The notes under the pieces: generated by a model
Told to the model about the DNA's origin: nothing
Seen by the model: only the letters and a program-made list of their open reading frames with translations
Database searches by the model: none
Shown here: positions 24,083 through 32,781 of the stretch, one piece after another
Layout of the letters: each line of letters starts with the position of its first letter
Numbering within the stretch: the stretch's first letter is position 1
Made by a program: the position numbers and the translations under genes
Assembly: GCA_015488995.1 (NCBI GenBank)
Contig: WFMQ01000114.1
Location: 1 to 32,781, forward strand
Length of the DNA stretch: 32,781 nt
Direction: 5' to 3'
Source: Nitratifractor sp.
GTDB lineage: Bacteria > Campylobacterota > Campylobacteria > Campylobacterales > Sulfurovaceae

Positions 24083-24427
24083 ATGTCTGAAATAAAAAAA
24101 ACCCCCGTGGAAGTCCCAGGTGCAACGGTGCCGTTCTATACCTATACGATTGGTGAAACGCAGTATTTCGAGTTTGATACGTCGATGAAAGGACCGCCGG
24201 AGCCGATGGTCAACGCGATGTCCGGGCTCAAGATGGTGACCGATGCCAACAAGCGTCTGGCAATGATCAACCACAAGAAGCCAATGGGGCTGCTGAATAA
24301 GATTGGGGAGAATTTTGATCTCCTTGACGAAGAAACACTTCCCGACGGTAACGTGAAGTTGGTCTTCGGATACAAAGCTGGCGCAAGTGAAAAAGCTGAT
24401 CTCAATGACAGTGAGTGCGACGGATAA
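24083..24427 (+). CDS. DUF2249-like small protein
   Basis: YFEFDTSMKGPPEPMVNAMSGLKMVTDANKRLAMINHKKPMGLLNKIGENFDLLDEETLPDGNVKLVFGYK. Confidence 0.65.
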   Translation: MSEIKKTPVEVPGATVPFYTYTIGETQYFEFDTSMKGPPEPMVNAMSGLKMVTDANKRLAMINHKKPMGLLNKIGENFDLLDEETLPDGNVKLVFGYKAGASEKADLNDSECDG

Positions 24428-24430
24428 ATC

Positions 24431-25699
24431 ATGTTTAACATCTCCCGTGATTTCGCCCCACCCATCAAAATTATCGAGCCGTTTTTTATAATCGGTTCGA
24501 TTTTTTATGCGCTGGGGGTGCTCTTTTTATTGTTCCTCGATCCCTCAAGCGGGCACGTCGATCTCGTGACGGTCGGCTGGGCGCACTGGTTTCTGCTCGG
24601 ATTTGTGATGATGATCATCTTCGGTGCGATGGCGCAGCTGATCCCTGTCGTAGTGGAGGTGGGGCATTTCTCAGTCGATCTCTACTACATCATCTGGCCG
24701 TCTCTGCTGATCGGGACGCTGACGATGGTCGTCGGATTCTGGTGGATGCCGTATGTGTTGGCGTACGGTGGTCTGTTGGTGTTGGTGGCGATGGTGACCT
24801 TCCTGTTCGAGACCTTCCTGACGCTCAAAAAGGCCGAACGGATCACCCTCACGGTCAAGAGCGTCCTGTGGGCCAATATCTTCCTCACCGTAGCGATTGT
24901 CATCGGCTTTTTGATGGCATTGGCGATCGGTGAGGGGGTGGTACTCGATGTCTCCAAATGGCTCGGGGCTCATGCCGTGCTGGTGCTCGGAGGCTTCGTG
25001 ACACTCACGATCATGGGGCTCTCCCTGATTCTGCTGCCGATGTTTGGCCTCTCGCATGGATTTGATGAGATGCCCATCACCCGCGCGTATCAATTGATGG
25101 TCGGTGCCGTGATCGCCTATGTGGCTGGTACAGTGATCGACTGGAGCTGGGTGCGCTGGATCGCGCTGGTGGTGGCGTTTGTCTCCGTGAGCTTTTATGG
25201 CTATCAGATCTGGATCATTTACCAAACCCGTGCCCGCAAGGCACACGACATCTATGCCCGGACGATGTATGTCGGCTACGGATCACTGGCGGTGGCACTT
25301 GTGCTCGGGATCGTGACGCTGTTCGTCTCGAGTGAACAGGTGATCCTCTCGGCGGCGTGGTTTTTGATCCTCGGATTTTTCAGCTATTTGATCAACGGGC
25401 ATCTCTACAAGATCGTCCCGTTTCTCGTCTGGTTTGAGCGCTACAGTCCGCTGGTGGGCAAACAAAAAGTCCCCATGCTCAACGAAATGCTCCCCGAGCG
25501 CAAAGCCGAATGGCAATTTTGGTTTACCTCCACCGGCCTTGTCGTGGGGGGTATTGGGCTTCTCTTTGGGAGCAGCAGCCTCTTCCATGGCGGCGTGACG
25601 CTGATGGTGGTCGGTGCGGGCTTCATGCTCAGCAGCGTCCTCTCCATGCTAAGCTACGGCAAAGAACTCAACATCTCAAGGACAGAAAACAATGTGTAA
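24431..25699 (+). CDS. Polytopic (about 12 TM) membrane protein, haem-copper-oxidase-subunit-I/NnrS-like
   Basis: GWAHWFLLGFVMMIIFGAMAQLIPVVVEVGH, HAVLVLGGFVTLTIMGLSLILLPMFGLSHGF and INGHLYKIVPFLVWFERYS: conserved-looking His within TM segments. Confidence 0.6.
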   Translation: MFNISRDFAPPIKIIEPFFIIGSIFYALGVLFLLFLDPSSGHVDLVTVGWAHWFLLGFVMMIIFGAMAQLIPVVVEVGHFSVDLYYIIWPSLLIGTLTMVVGFWWMPYVLAYGGLLVLVAMVTFLFETFLTLKKAERITLTVKSVLWANIFLTVAIVIGFLMALAIGEGVVLDVSKWLGAHAVLVLGGFVTLTIMGLSLILLPMFGLSHGFDEMPITRAYQLMVGAVIAYVAGTVIDWSWVRWIALVVAFVSVSFYGYQIWIIYQTRARKAHDIYARTMYVGYGSLAVALVLGIVTLFVSSEQVILSAAWFLILGFFSYLINGHLYKIVPFLVWFERYSPLVGKQKVPMLNEMLPERKAEWQFWFTSTGLVVGGIGLLFGSSSLFHGGVTLMVVGAGFMLSSVLSMLSYGKELNISRTENNV

Positions 25700-26000
25700 C
25701 ATAACCAAAGAACAGGTACTCGACTCCATCAGTACCGTCATCGATCCCGAAGTGGGATTCAACATGGTCGAACTCGGCCTCATCTACGGTGTGGAGATCG
25801 ACGATGACTGCAACGCCAAAGTCACCATGACCCTCTCGACCCGCGCCTGCCCCCTGCATCAGATGCTGGAGCAGTGGGTACGCGAAGCGGCCGAACGTAC
25901 CGAGGGGATCAACACAGCCACCATCGAGATCGTCTGGGAGCCAGCCTGGAATGTCACGATGGCAGCTGATAACGTCAAACAAGCCCTCGGAGCGATGTAA
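25692..26000 (+). CDS. MIP18/PaaD/SufT-family Fe-S assembly protein
   Basis: EQVLDSISTVIDPEVGFNMVELGLIYGVEIDDDCNAKVTMTLSTRACPLHQML. Confidence 0.88.
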   Translation: MCNITKEQVLDSISTVIDPEVGFNMVELGLIYGVEIDDDCNAKVTMTLSTRACPLHQMLEQWVREAAERTEGINTATIEIVWEPAWNVTMAADNVKQALGAM

Positions 26001-26002
26001 TC

Positions 26003-26218
26003 ATGCGCGATGCCCTGCGCCACATCTACGGCAACGGCATCGTCTTTTTCTACTACCTCAAATGGCCGTTTCTCCTCGGGTATCCGGCGCTCATCTACGG
26101 AGCCGACTACCCCCGCCACTGGTCGATGGATGCGATCTGGGTCTATTGTCTGGCGTTGATTGTGAAAGATTTTGTCTATCTATTTGTTTTGAAGAAGCGG
26201 CACGGAAATAAGGCGTAA
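26003..26218 (+). CDS. Small hypothetical membrane protein
   Basis: 71 aa, two hydrophobic segments, begins directly after the SufT-like stop. Confidence 0.6.
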   Translation: MRDALRHIYGNGIVFFYYLKWPFLLGYPALIYGADYPRHWSMDAIWVYCLALIVKDFVYLFVLKKRHGNKA

Positions 26219-26315
26219 ATTGTCATCTTCCGATCGCATTTGGCCGTTGTCGGGTATCCTACATCCAGACATGAGCCATTTTTGGCTACACTTCTTCCAA
26301 AACAGGATGTAATGT

Positions 26316-27311
26316 ATGCAAGACAAGCTTCTCTACCAGATGCAAAACACCTTCCCGATGATCGATCGCCCTTTCAAAGTACTCGCCGATGAGTTGGGCA
26401 CCACCGAAGCCGACGTGCTCGCCACCGTGCAGACGCTCAAAGACGAGAAGATCATCCGCCAAACCTCGGCGATCTTTGACACCAAGCGGCTGGGGTACAC
26501 CTCCTCTCTCGTCGCCTTCAAAGTTGCCGAGTCCGACATCGACCGCGCCGCTGAGATCATCAATGCCCACCCCGGGGTCAGCCACAATTACCTGCGCAAC
26601 CACGACTACAACATTTGGTTTACCATGGCCGTCGCTCCTGACAGCCGTCTCGGACTCGAAAAGACCATCGCCATCCTCAAAGAGCAGACCGGAGCCGAGG
26701 ATGCCATCATCCTGCCTACAATAAAAATGTTCAAAATCTCGGTCAAGATGGATACCACCGGCACCCGTGCCAAAAAAGAGAAGGTCAAAAAAGCCGCCCA
26801 CAAAGCCCTCGATCTCACCCCCCGTCATATCGACGTGATCCAAGAGCTCCAAAAGGACATCACCGTCACCGAAGAGCCCTTCCGAGAAGCGATCGACCGA
26901 CTGGAGATGACCTATGACGAATTTTTCACCATCGCTCACGCACTCAAGGATGCCGGCGTCATGCGCCGCTTCGCCACGATCCTCAACCACCGTCGCGCCG
27001 GCTTTTCTGCCAATGCCATGAGTGTGTGGAGTGTCCCTGAGGCCGAGGGGGAGCGGTACGGCAAGATGCTGGCGGAGTTTTCCGCCGTGAGCCACTGCTA
27101 CCTACGTCCGATATACCCCGGCTGGCCGTACAATCTCTTCGCCATGGTACACGCCAAGACCCAAGAAGCCTGCGACACCCTCATCGAGGAGATGGCCGCC
27201 GAGACGGGACTGACTGAGTACAGCAAACTCTACTCCACCCGAGAGTTCAAGAAACAGCGTTTAGTCTATTTCGACAATGCGTTTGCGGCGTGGGAAGCGG
27301 CCAACGGGTGA
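26316..27311 (+). CDS. Siroheme decarboxylase, fused two-domain AsnC/Lrp-type (NirDL/AhbA-AhbB-like)
   Basis: Domain 1: HPGVSHNYLRNHDYNIWFTMAV...LPTIKMFKI; domain 2: VSHCYLRPIYPGWPYNLFAMVHAK...YSTREFKKQRLVYF. Confidence 0.9.
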   Translation: MQDKLLYQMQNTFPMIDRPFKVLADELGTTEADVLATVQTLKDEKIIRQTSAIFDTKRLGYTSSLVAFKVAESDIDRAAEIINAHPGVSHNYLRNHDYNIWFTMAVAPDSRLGLEKTIAILKEQTGAEDAIILPTIKMFKISVKMDTTGTRAKKEKVKKAAHKALDLTPRHIDVIQELQKDITVTEEPFREAIDRLEMTYDEFFTIAHALKDAGVMRRFATILNHRRAGFSANAMSVWSVPEAEGERYGKMLAEFSAVSHCYLRPIYPGWPYNLFAMVHAKTQEACDTLIEEMAAETGLTEYSKLYSTREFKKQRLVYFDNAFAAWEAANG

Positions 27312-27318
27312 GATAGCC

Positions 27319-28119
27319 ATGAAGCACCCTCTCGATACCCACCCCTTTTCACTCGTCCTCTCCGGCGGCGGAGCACTCGGGATCGCTCATCTGGGAGTCC
27401 TGCATGACATGGAGCAGGCCGGACTGGCTCCGGCACAGATCGTGGGTACGAGCATGGGAGGGATCGTCGGGGCTTCGCTGGCGATCGGGCTGCATGAAGC
27501 ACAGATCCGTGCCAATATGGACGACTTCATCCGTATCAGCCGCTGGCTCAACCTCTCGTTTGAGGGCAACTCGATCGTCAAGGGGCGCAAGATCCGGGCG
27601 ATCTTTGAAGAAATATTTGGCGATCGTACCCTGCAAGACACCACCATCCCCCTCACCCTCATCGCCACCGATCTGTTTACCGGAGAAAAGTACCTTTTCA
27701 CCCCCGAGAGCACCACTCCACTCGTCGATGCCCTGCTGGCGACCATGGCGATCCCGGGGGTCTTTGAAGAGCAGCATATCGACGGTCGGGTGCTTGGAGA
27801 CGGCTTCCTCTGCGCCAACCTCGGGCTGGATGAAGCAACCCACGACTCTATCCTGGCCGTCGATGTCCTCGGCACTCGATCCTTCACCCCCACCCTGCCG
27901 GACAATTTCTTCAAGACCGCCAACGTCATGGAGATGATGGATCGCTCCCTGCGTCTGCTGATCCTCAACCAAACCCGAAGCGCCATCGCCCGCACCCAAT
28001 CAGAGGGCAAACACCTCACTCTCCTCGAACCCGACACGGCCGAGTTCAAAACGTTTCATTTCAATAAAGCTGGAGCGATTCGGGAGCGGGGATTGGGGCT
28101 GATACAAACAATATCATGA
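27319..28119 (+). CDS. Patatin-like phospholipase
   Basis: SLVLSGGGALGIAHLGVL, GTSMGGIVGASLA (GxSxG) and VLGDG (DG) motifs. Confidence 0.93.
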   Translation: MKHPLDTHPFSLVLSGGGALGIAHLGVLHDMEQAGLAPAQIVGTSMGGIVGASLAIGLHEAQIRANMDDFIRISRWLNLSFEGNSIVKGRKIRAIFEEIFGDRTLQDTTIPLTLIATDLFTGEKYLFTPESTTPLVDALLATMAIPGVFEEQHIDGRVLGDGFLCANLGLDEATHDSILAVDVLGTRSFTPTLPDNFFKTANVMEMMDRSLRLLILNQTRSAIARTQSEGKHLTLLEPDTAEFKTFHFNKAGAIRERGLGLIQTIS

Positions 28120-28368
28120 TCCTATAAAAATTTTCGCAGAAAACAGAACCAAGATGCCCCCATCATTTTTTCCATATATTACTTTTTTGGCACCGAATCT
28201 CTTCACAAATGATGCAGTAAAATTCCTCAAAAGAGAGTATTTTTGATGAAACAAACCCGCATGGCAAGACACGTGACGCTGTTGAATTGATACGATACGT
28301 GCGGGTATAATAGCCGACAAACTGCGAAAAAATGGAAGATACAATCAAAAAGAGGAGAAACAAAAGTG

Positions 28369-28445
28369 TGGTAGCAGAGGGGGAACTCGAATCCCCGACC
28401 TCCGGCTTATGAGACCAGCGCTCTAACCAACTGAGCTACCCTGCC
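28369..28445 (-). tRNA. tRNA-Met (anticodon CAT), CCA encoded
   Basis: Reverse complement GGCAGGGTAGCTCAGTTGGTTAGAGCGCTGGTCTCATAAGCCGGAGGTCGGGGATTCGAGTTCCCCCTCTGCTACCA folds as a cloverleaf; anticodon loop CTCATAA. Confidence 0.95.
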
Positions 28446-28462
28446 ACACAAAAGAGACCGGC

Positions 28463-28491
28463 ATTCTATCAAAATCAATCTTAGTTGTCAA
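28463..28491 (-). promoter_or_regulatory. Consensus promoter for tRNA-Met (TTGACA-17-TAGAAT on minus strand)
   Basis: -35 at 28486-28491, -10 at 28463-28468, exact 17-bp spacer. Confidence 0.8.
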
Positions 28492-28581
28492 TGAATTTTT
28501 CATTTTTTAACATTTTATTTTATAACTCATTAAAGTTTAGTCAATACCACTCACTATTTTTTAGAAATTAGAGAAAAAGTA

Positions 28582-28610
28582 TTGACATTTTTAGAAAAAC
28601 TCACTAAAAT
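28582..28610 (+). promoter_or_regulatory. groESL promoter TTGACA-17-TAAAAT
   Basis: -35 28582-28587, -10 28605-28610; ACTCACTAAAAT overlaps the -10. Confidence 0.75.
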
Positions 28611-28639
28611 TACGAAAATTTTGATACAAGGAGCATATT

Positions 28640-28906
28640 ATGACCTTTCAACCATTAGCCAATCGTGTCCTGCTGGAGCAGGAAGAGGAAGTGACCACTA
28701 CCGCATCAGGGATCATCATCCCTGATAGTGCCAAAGAGAAGCCCCTCCAAGGGAAAGTACTCGCCGTAGGTCCCGACGCCGAAGATGAAGGTATCGCCGT
28801 GGGGGATACGGCCGTCTTCGCCAAATACAGTGGCACCGAAATTACGCTTGACGACAAAGAGTTGCTCATCCTCGAGAGCAATGACATCCTCGGACTATTA
28901 AAATAA
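28640..28906 (+). CDS. groES: Co-chaperonin GroES
   Basis: [43 protein letters not shown]. Confidence 0.97.
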   Translation: MTFQPLANRVLLEQEEEVTTTASGIIIPDSAKEKPLQGKVLAVGPDAEDEGIAVGDTAVFAKYSGTEITLDDKELLILESNDILGLLK

Positions 28907-28928
28907 TCATACTATAAAGGAAGTAATC

Positions 28929-30563
28929 ATGGCAAAAGAAGTATATTTTTCCGACAAAGCACGCAACGGACTGTTTGCAGGTGTCACCAAGCTTGCAGAC
29001 GCAGTCAAGGTCACCATGGGACCCCGTGGTCGTAATGTCTTGATCCAGAAGAGTTTTGGCGCACCGGCGATCACCAAAGATGGTGTCTCCGTCGCCCGAG
29101 AGATCGAGCTGGACGATGCGCTGGAGAATATGGGAGCCCAACTCGTCAAAGAGGTCGCCAGCAATACCGCCGATGAGGCGGGTGATGGTACGACGACGGC
29201 GACGGTCTTGGCACACAGCATCTTCAAAGAGGGACTGCGCAATATCACCGCCGGTGCCAATCCCATCGAGGTGAAACGCGGGATGGACAAAGCAAGTGCC
29301 GCCATCATCGATGAACTCAAAAAAATCAGCGTCGAAGTCAAAGACAAAGAGCAAATCGCACAAGTCGCTACCATCTCAGCCAACAGCGATGCCAAAATCG
29401 GTGAGCTGATCGCCGAAGCGATGGAGAAAGTGGGCAAAGACGGTGTCATCACGGTCGAAGAGGCCAAAGGGATCAACGATGAGCTTGAAGTGGTCGAAGG
29501 GATGCAGTTTGACCGGGGATACCTCTCACCTTACTTTGTGACCAACAGCCAGAAGATGACCACTGAGATGGACAACCCCCTGATCCTTATCACGGATGCC
29601 AAAATCAGCAGTCTCAAAGACCTCATCCCCCTGCTGGAACAGACGCAGCAGAGTGGCAAACCACTCTTGATCGTCGCAGACGATGTCGAAGGGGAAGCAC
29701 TCACCACACTCGTCCTCAACCGCCTCAAAGGGATTCTCAACATCGCCGCTGTGAAAGCACCAGGTTTTGGTGACCGCAAAAAAGAGATGCTCAAGGACAT
29801 CGCTGTCCTCACGGGTGGTACGCTGATTACGGATGAGTTGGGATTGAGCTTGGAGAAGACCACTGTGGATCAGCTCGGACAAGCCGGCCGCGTCGTCATC
29901 GATAAAGACGATACCGTGATCGTCGATGGCAAAGGGGAGGCTTCGGCCGTCGAAGACCGCATCAAAGAGATCCGCACGCAGATTGATGCGACGACCAGCG
30001 AATATGACCGCGAGAAACTCCAAGAGCGTCTTGCCAAACTCAGTGGTGGTGTCGCCGTCATCAAAGTGGGTGCCGCGACTGAAACGGAGATGAAAGAGAA
30101 GAAAGACCGCGTCGATGATGCCCTCTCTGCTACCAAAGCTGCTGTCGATGAAGGGATCGTCATTGGTGGGGGTGCTGCTCTGGTCAAAGCGGGCAACGCC
30201 GTCACTCTGAAACTGGAGCACGATGAGCAAGTGGGAGCTGAAATCATCCTCCGTGCGATCAAAGCCCCCATCAAGCAAATCGCCGAAAACGCTGGATTTG
30301 ACGCGGGGGTCGTCGCAGACAAAGTGGCGCATTGTGAAGAGGCCCACCATGGCTTCAATGCAGCGACGGGAGCATACGTCGATATGTTTGACGCAGGGAT
30401 CATCGATCCACTCAAAGTGGAGCGCATCGCGCTGCAAAATGCCACATCGGTCGCCAGTCTGCTTCTGACCACCGAAGCAAGCATCAGCGAAATCAAAGAA
30501 GACAAGCCCGCAGCCCCAGCCATGCCAGACATGGGTGGTATGGGCGGCATGGGGATGATGTAG
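28929..30563 (+). CDS. groEL: Chaperonin GroEL
   Basis: Full-length GroEL with [23 protein letters not shown] and C-terminal GGMGGMGMM. Confidence 0.99.
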   Translation: MAKEVYFSDKARNGLFAGVTKLADAVKVTMGPRGRNVLIQKSFGAPAITKDGVSVAREIELDDALENMGAQLVKEVASNTADEAGDGTTTATVLAHSIFKEGLRNITAGANPIEVKRGMDKASAAIIDELKKISVEVKDKEQIAQVATISANSDAKIGELIAEAMEKVGKDGVITVEEAKGINDELEVVEGMQFDRGYLSPYFVTNSQKMTTEMDNPLILITDAKISSLKDLIPLLEQTQQSGKPLLIVADDVEGEALTTLVLNRLKGILNIAAVKAPGFGDRKKEMLKDIAVLTGGTLITDELGLSLEKTTVDQLGQAGRVVIDKDDTVIVDGKGEASAVEDRIKEIRTQIDATTSEYDREKLQERLAKLSGGVAVIKVGAATETEMKEKKDRVDDALSATKAAVDEGIVIGGGAALVKAGNAVTLKLEHDEQVGAEIILRAIKAPIKQIAENAGFDAGVVADKVAHCEEAHHGFNAATGAYVDMFDAGIIDPLKVERIALQNATSVASLLLTTEASISEIKEDKPAAPAMPDMGGMGGMGMM

Positions 30564-30584
30564 TCCTCACCCTCTCCCTCCTGC

Positions 30585-30618
30585 CTGAGATTCTCTTCGT
30601 GAGAATCTCGGCGTTTTT
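30585..30618 (+). terminator. Intrinsic terminator of groESL
   Basis: GAGATTCTC-TTCGT-GAGAATCTC stem followed by GGCGTTTTT. Confidence 0.8.
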
Positions 30619-30691
30619 ATATCTTTCTCACATCTCCCTCACATCTTTTCAACCCCACTTACCACTTTTTCTTGAGCTCAGTTTTGGCATA

Positions 30692-30745
30692 TTACCCCAC
30701 TCACTAAACATCCAAACATTTGTGTGTTTAGTGAGTGGGGTAATG
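30692..30745. repeat. Perfect 20-bp inverted repeat with 14-nt loop between convergent groEL and mrp
   Basis: ATTACCCCACTCACTAAACA (30692-30711) and TGTTTAGTGAGTGGGGTAAT (30726-30745). Confidence 0.85.
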
Positions 30746-30840
30746 GATAAAACATAGGGCAATCTGGGAACGTTTTCTATGGGAAGATTTGGAAAATAGG
30801 GCAGGGGGGAGAGTGGACAGATGTCGCACTCTCGTGTGGA

Positions 30841-31956
30841 TTATCGAGATGAACAGGCACTCACGCCTGGGGGGGTCGTAGGCTGGATGGCTTCGTTGGA
30901 GGCACCACCCTCTTCATTGATCTTGTCGATGAAGGCCAACGTTTTGCTCGCAGCTTCCTGGAAACGCTGTGCAGTGGTGCTGTCGGGCTTGTGGTAGGTG
31001 ACCGGCATACCGGTGTCGCCACCGACGCGGACTTCGGGCTCGATGGGGATGCGTGCCAACAACTCAGTGTTGTACTCATCGGCGACTGCCTGAGAGGTGC
31101 CCATGCCGAAGATGTCGTACTCCTCACCATCACCCGGGCAGATGAATCCGCTCATGTTTTCGATCACGCCGGCGGTGGGGATGTGGAGCTTCTGGAACAT
31201 ATCGAGGCTTCGGCGGCTGTCGTCGAGGGAGACTTCCTGTGGCATCGTGACGGTGATGCCCGCCGTGACCGGTACCGACTGCGCCAGCGTCAGCTGGGCA
31301 TCGCCGGTTCCGGGAGGCATGTCGATGACGAGGACATCAAGTTCACTCCAGAGGATGTCGCGGAGGAACTGCTCGATCGCCTTGATGATCATCGATCCCC
31401 GCCAGATGAGTGACTGCCCCGGCTCCATCAGCGATCCCATACTCATGATCTCGACACCGTAGGCTTTGAAGGGGACGACTTTGTTGCCTTGGATCTCGGG
31501 TTTTTGATCGGCGATCCCCATCATGCGGGGGATGTTGGGGCCGTAGATGTCGGCATCGAGGAGGCCCACTTTTTTGCCCTGCATCGCCATGGCGATGGCG
31601 AGGTTGACCGAGGCGGTGGATTTCCCTACGCCCCCTTTGCCGGAGCTGACCATGAGGAAGTTTTTGACATGGGGGGCGATGTTTTTGCCGGTGGTGGCGT
31701 TGCTCTGCTCACGGGGAGGTTTGGGGGCACTGATTTCGACCATCGTATCGGCAAAGCCGAGTTTTTTCATCTCCGTTTCGATGTCCCCGATGAGCTGCTG
31801 TTTCACCTCGTCGGCACTGGAGGTGATGTCGATGGTGACGGTCACTTTGTCCCCATCGATGTCCACTTTTTTCACAAAACCGAACGAAACGATGTTTTTG
31901 GTAAAGCCAGGATAGCTTACGTTTCGTAACGCTTCAAATACGTCATCTTTTGTCAT
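30841..31956 (-). CDS. mrp: Mrp/NBP35/ApbC-family Fe-S carrier P-loop ATPase
   Basis: N-terminal MIP18-like domain; VSSGKGGVGKSTASVNLAIAMA; DVLVIDMPPGTGDAQLTLAQ. Confidence 0.95.
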   Translation of the reverse strand: MTKDDVFEALRNVSYPGFTKNIVSFGFVKKVDIDGDKVTVTIDITSSADEVKQQLIGDIETEMKKLGFADTMVEISAPKPPREQSNATTGKNIAPHVKNFLMVSSGKGGVGKSTASVNLAIAMAMQGKKVGLLDADIYGPNIPRMMGIADQKPEIQGNKVVPFKAYGVEIMSMGSLMEPGQSLIWRGSMIIKAIEQFLRDILWSELDVLVIDMPPGTGDAQLTLAQSVPVTAGITVTMPQEVSLDDSRRSLDMFQKLHIPTAGVIENMSGFICPGDGEEYDIFGMGTSQAVADEYNTELLARIPIEPEVRVGGDTGMPVTYHKPDSTTAQRFQEAASKTLAFIDKINEEGGASNEAIQPTTPPGVSACSSR

Positions 31957-32135
31957 ATTTTTCCTTTATGATTAAACTTTGCGTGAGTTATACCCTACCC
32001 AATCTTAAATCAGCATGAAATCGGAGTCATTTTGTCTACATTAGATTTCGTGTCCCGTTTTGTGACGCATCGTCTCCCATTTTGAAGCCAATCATGTGTA
32101 TAATAGTGTATCAAATTGTTACACAAGGGGAAGAT

Positions 32136-32781
32136 TTGGACGACATTACATTGGTATTACTTGCGGCAGGCAGCTCGACCCGTTTCGGAATGGGAGCAAA
32201 GAAACAATGGCTCTATCAGGGAGATAAGCCTCTCTGGCAGAAGGTGGCCGACGATTTCAACGGTGCCTTTGACTTTGCCAACGTGATCGTAGTCGGTGCC
32301 ATAGAGGAGATCGACTACATGCAACTCTTCGGTGACTATGAAGTTGTAGCAGGCGGTAACAGTCGCCAGGGATCGCTCCGAAATGCCCTCGAAAAAGTTG
32401 GCACACCATACGTCCTCGTCAACGACGTCGCCCGCTGCTGCCTCGACCTCCCCATGATCGAGCGGGTCATCGCCCGCAAGGAAGAAGCCGACTGCATCGT
32501 CCCCACACTCGGCGTGGTCGATACCCTCTATGTCGGAGCGGAAGCCGTAGACCGTGACCAAGCACGTCTCATTCAGACCCCACAGCTGAGCCGTACCGCC
32601 CCCCTGCGCCACGCCATCACATCGGAGACCGACTACACCGATGAGAGCAGTGCGATCCGGGCAGCGGGGGGATCGGTGCTCTTCGTCGAGGGCTCCAGCC
32701 ACGCGCACAAACTCACCCGCCAGGCCGATCTGGCTAAACTCCCCTGCCTCATCTCGCCCGCCTCCGATACCTTCACTGGAT
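32136..32781 (+). CDS. ispDF: IspD domain of a probable bifunctional IspDF (truncated by window end); TTG start
   Basis: TTG 32136 after AAGGGGAAGA; (M)DDITLVLLAAGSSTRFGMGAKKQWLYQGDKPLW...GGNSRQGSLRNAL...VNDVARCCL; absent from the ATG-based ORF track. Confidence 0.85.
   Translation, partial: MDDITLVLLAAGSSTRFGMGAKKQWLYQGDKPLWQKVADDFNGAFDFANVIVVGAIEEIDYMQLFGDYEVVAGGNSRQGSLRNALEKVGTPYVLVNDVARCCLDLPMIERVIARKEEADCIVPTLGVVDTLYVGAEAVDRDQARLIQTPQLSRTAPLRHAITSETDYTDESSAIRAAGGSVLFVEGSSHAHKLTRQADLAKLPCLISPASDTFTG

Noticed and set aside
26276-26287. AGCCATTTTTGGCT mini-hairpin upstream of the NirDL-type gene
   Set aside because: Stem of only about 5 bp; too weak to support as terminator or operator.
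28547-28620. CIRCE/HrcA operator upstream of groES
   Set aside because: No TTAGCACTC-N9-GAGTGCTAA match; only the ACTCACTA-type motif was found.
29526-30437. 303-aa minus-strand ORF opposite groEL (and 29870-30550)
   Set aside because: Antisense shadow ORFs over an unambiguous groEL.
1-32781. CRISPR array, prophage, rRNA operon or autonomous transposase
   Set aside because: No regularly spaced direct repeats, phage structural genes, rRNA or transposase/RAYT ORF recognised in this window.

Overview
Chromosomal window that looks like a Campylobacterota (Sulfurimonas/Wolinella-like) genome, judged from gene content and order. The core is an atypical (clade II) nitrous-oxide-reductase locus: cytochrome-c-fused nosZ, nosB, nosD, nosG, nosC1, nosC2, nosH, nosF, nosL, nosY and a second NosL-like gene (about 4.1-14.5 kb). 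A decayed accessory segment follows (PAS protein, RelE remnant, truncated DUF2000 and AraC genes, degenerate MNT/HEPN pair, DUF808). Next are a P460-cytochrome/COG4315/two-component locus, an MsrA-Trx-MsrB fusion, a siroheme and siroheme-decarboxylase (NirDL/AhbAB-like) locus with an FNR-like promoter, tRNA-Met(CAT), groESL, mrp and the 5' part of ispDF. The most notable non-coding observations are: (i) a 266-bp MITE-like element with 31-bp perfect terminal inverted repeats and a TTAA duplication, inserted in a HigB/RelE toxin gene so that in silico excision restores the toxin end and its overlap with the antitoxin start; (ii) a dispersed family of about 11 GTAG/GGAG-headed palindromes with REP/BIME architecture and compensatory stem changes; (iii) one inverted pair of these embedded in frame in the signal-peptide region of nosC1; (iv) three FNR-like promoters with identical box-to-minus-10 geometry upstream of nosZ, nosB and the NirDL-type locus. 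All calls are from reading the sequence; no database search was run.
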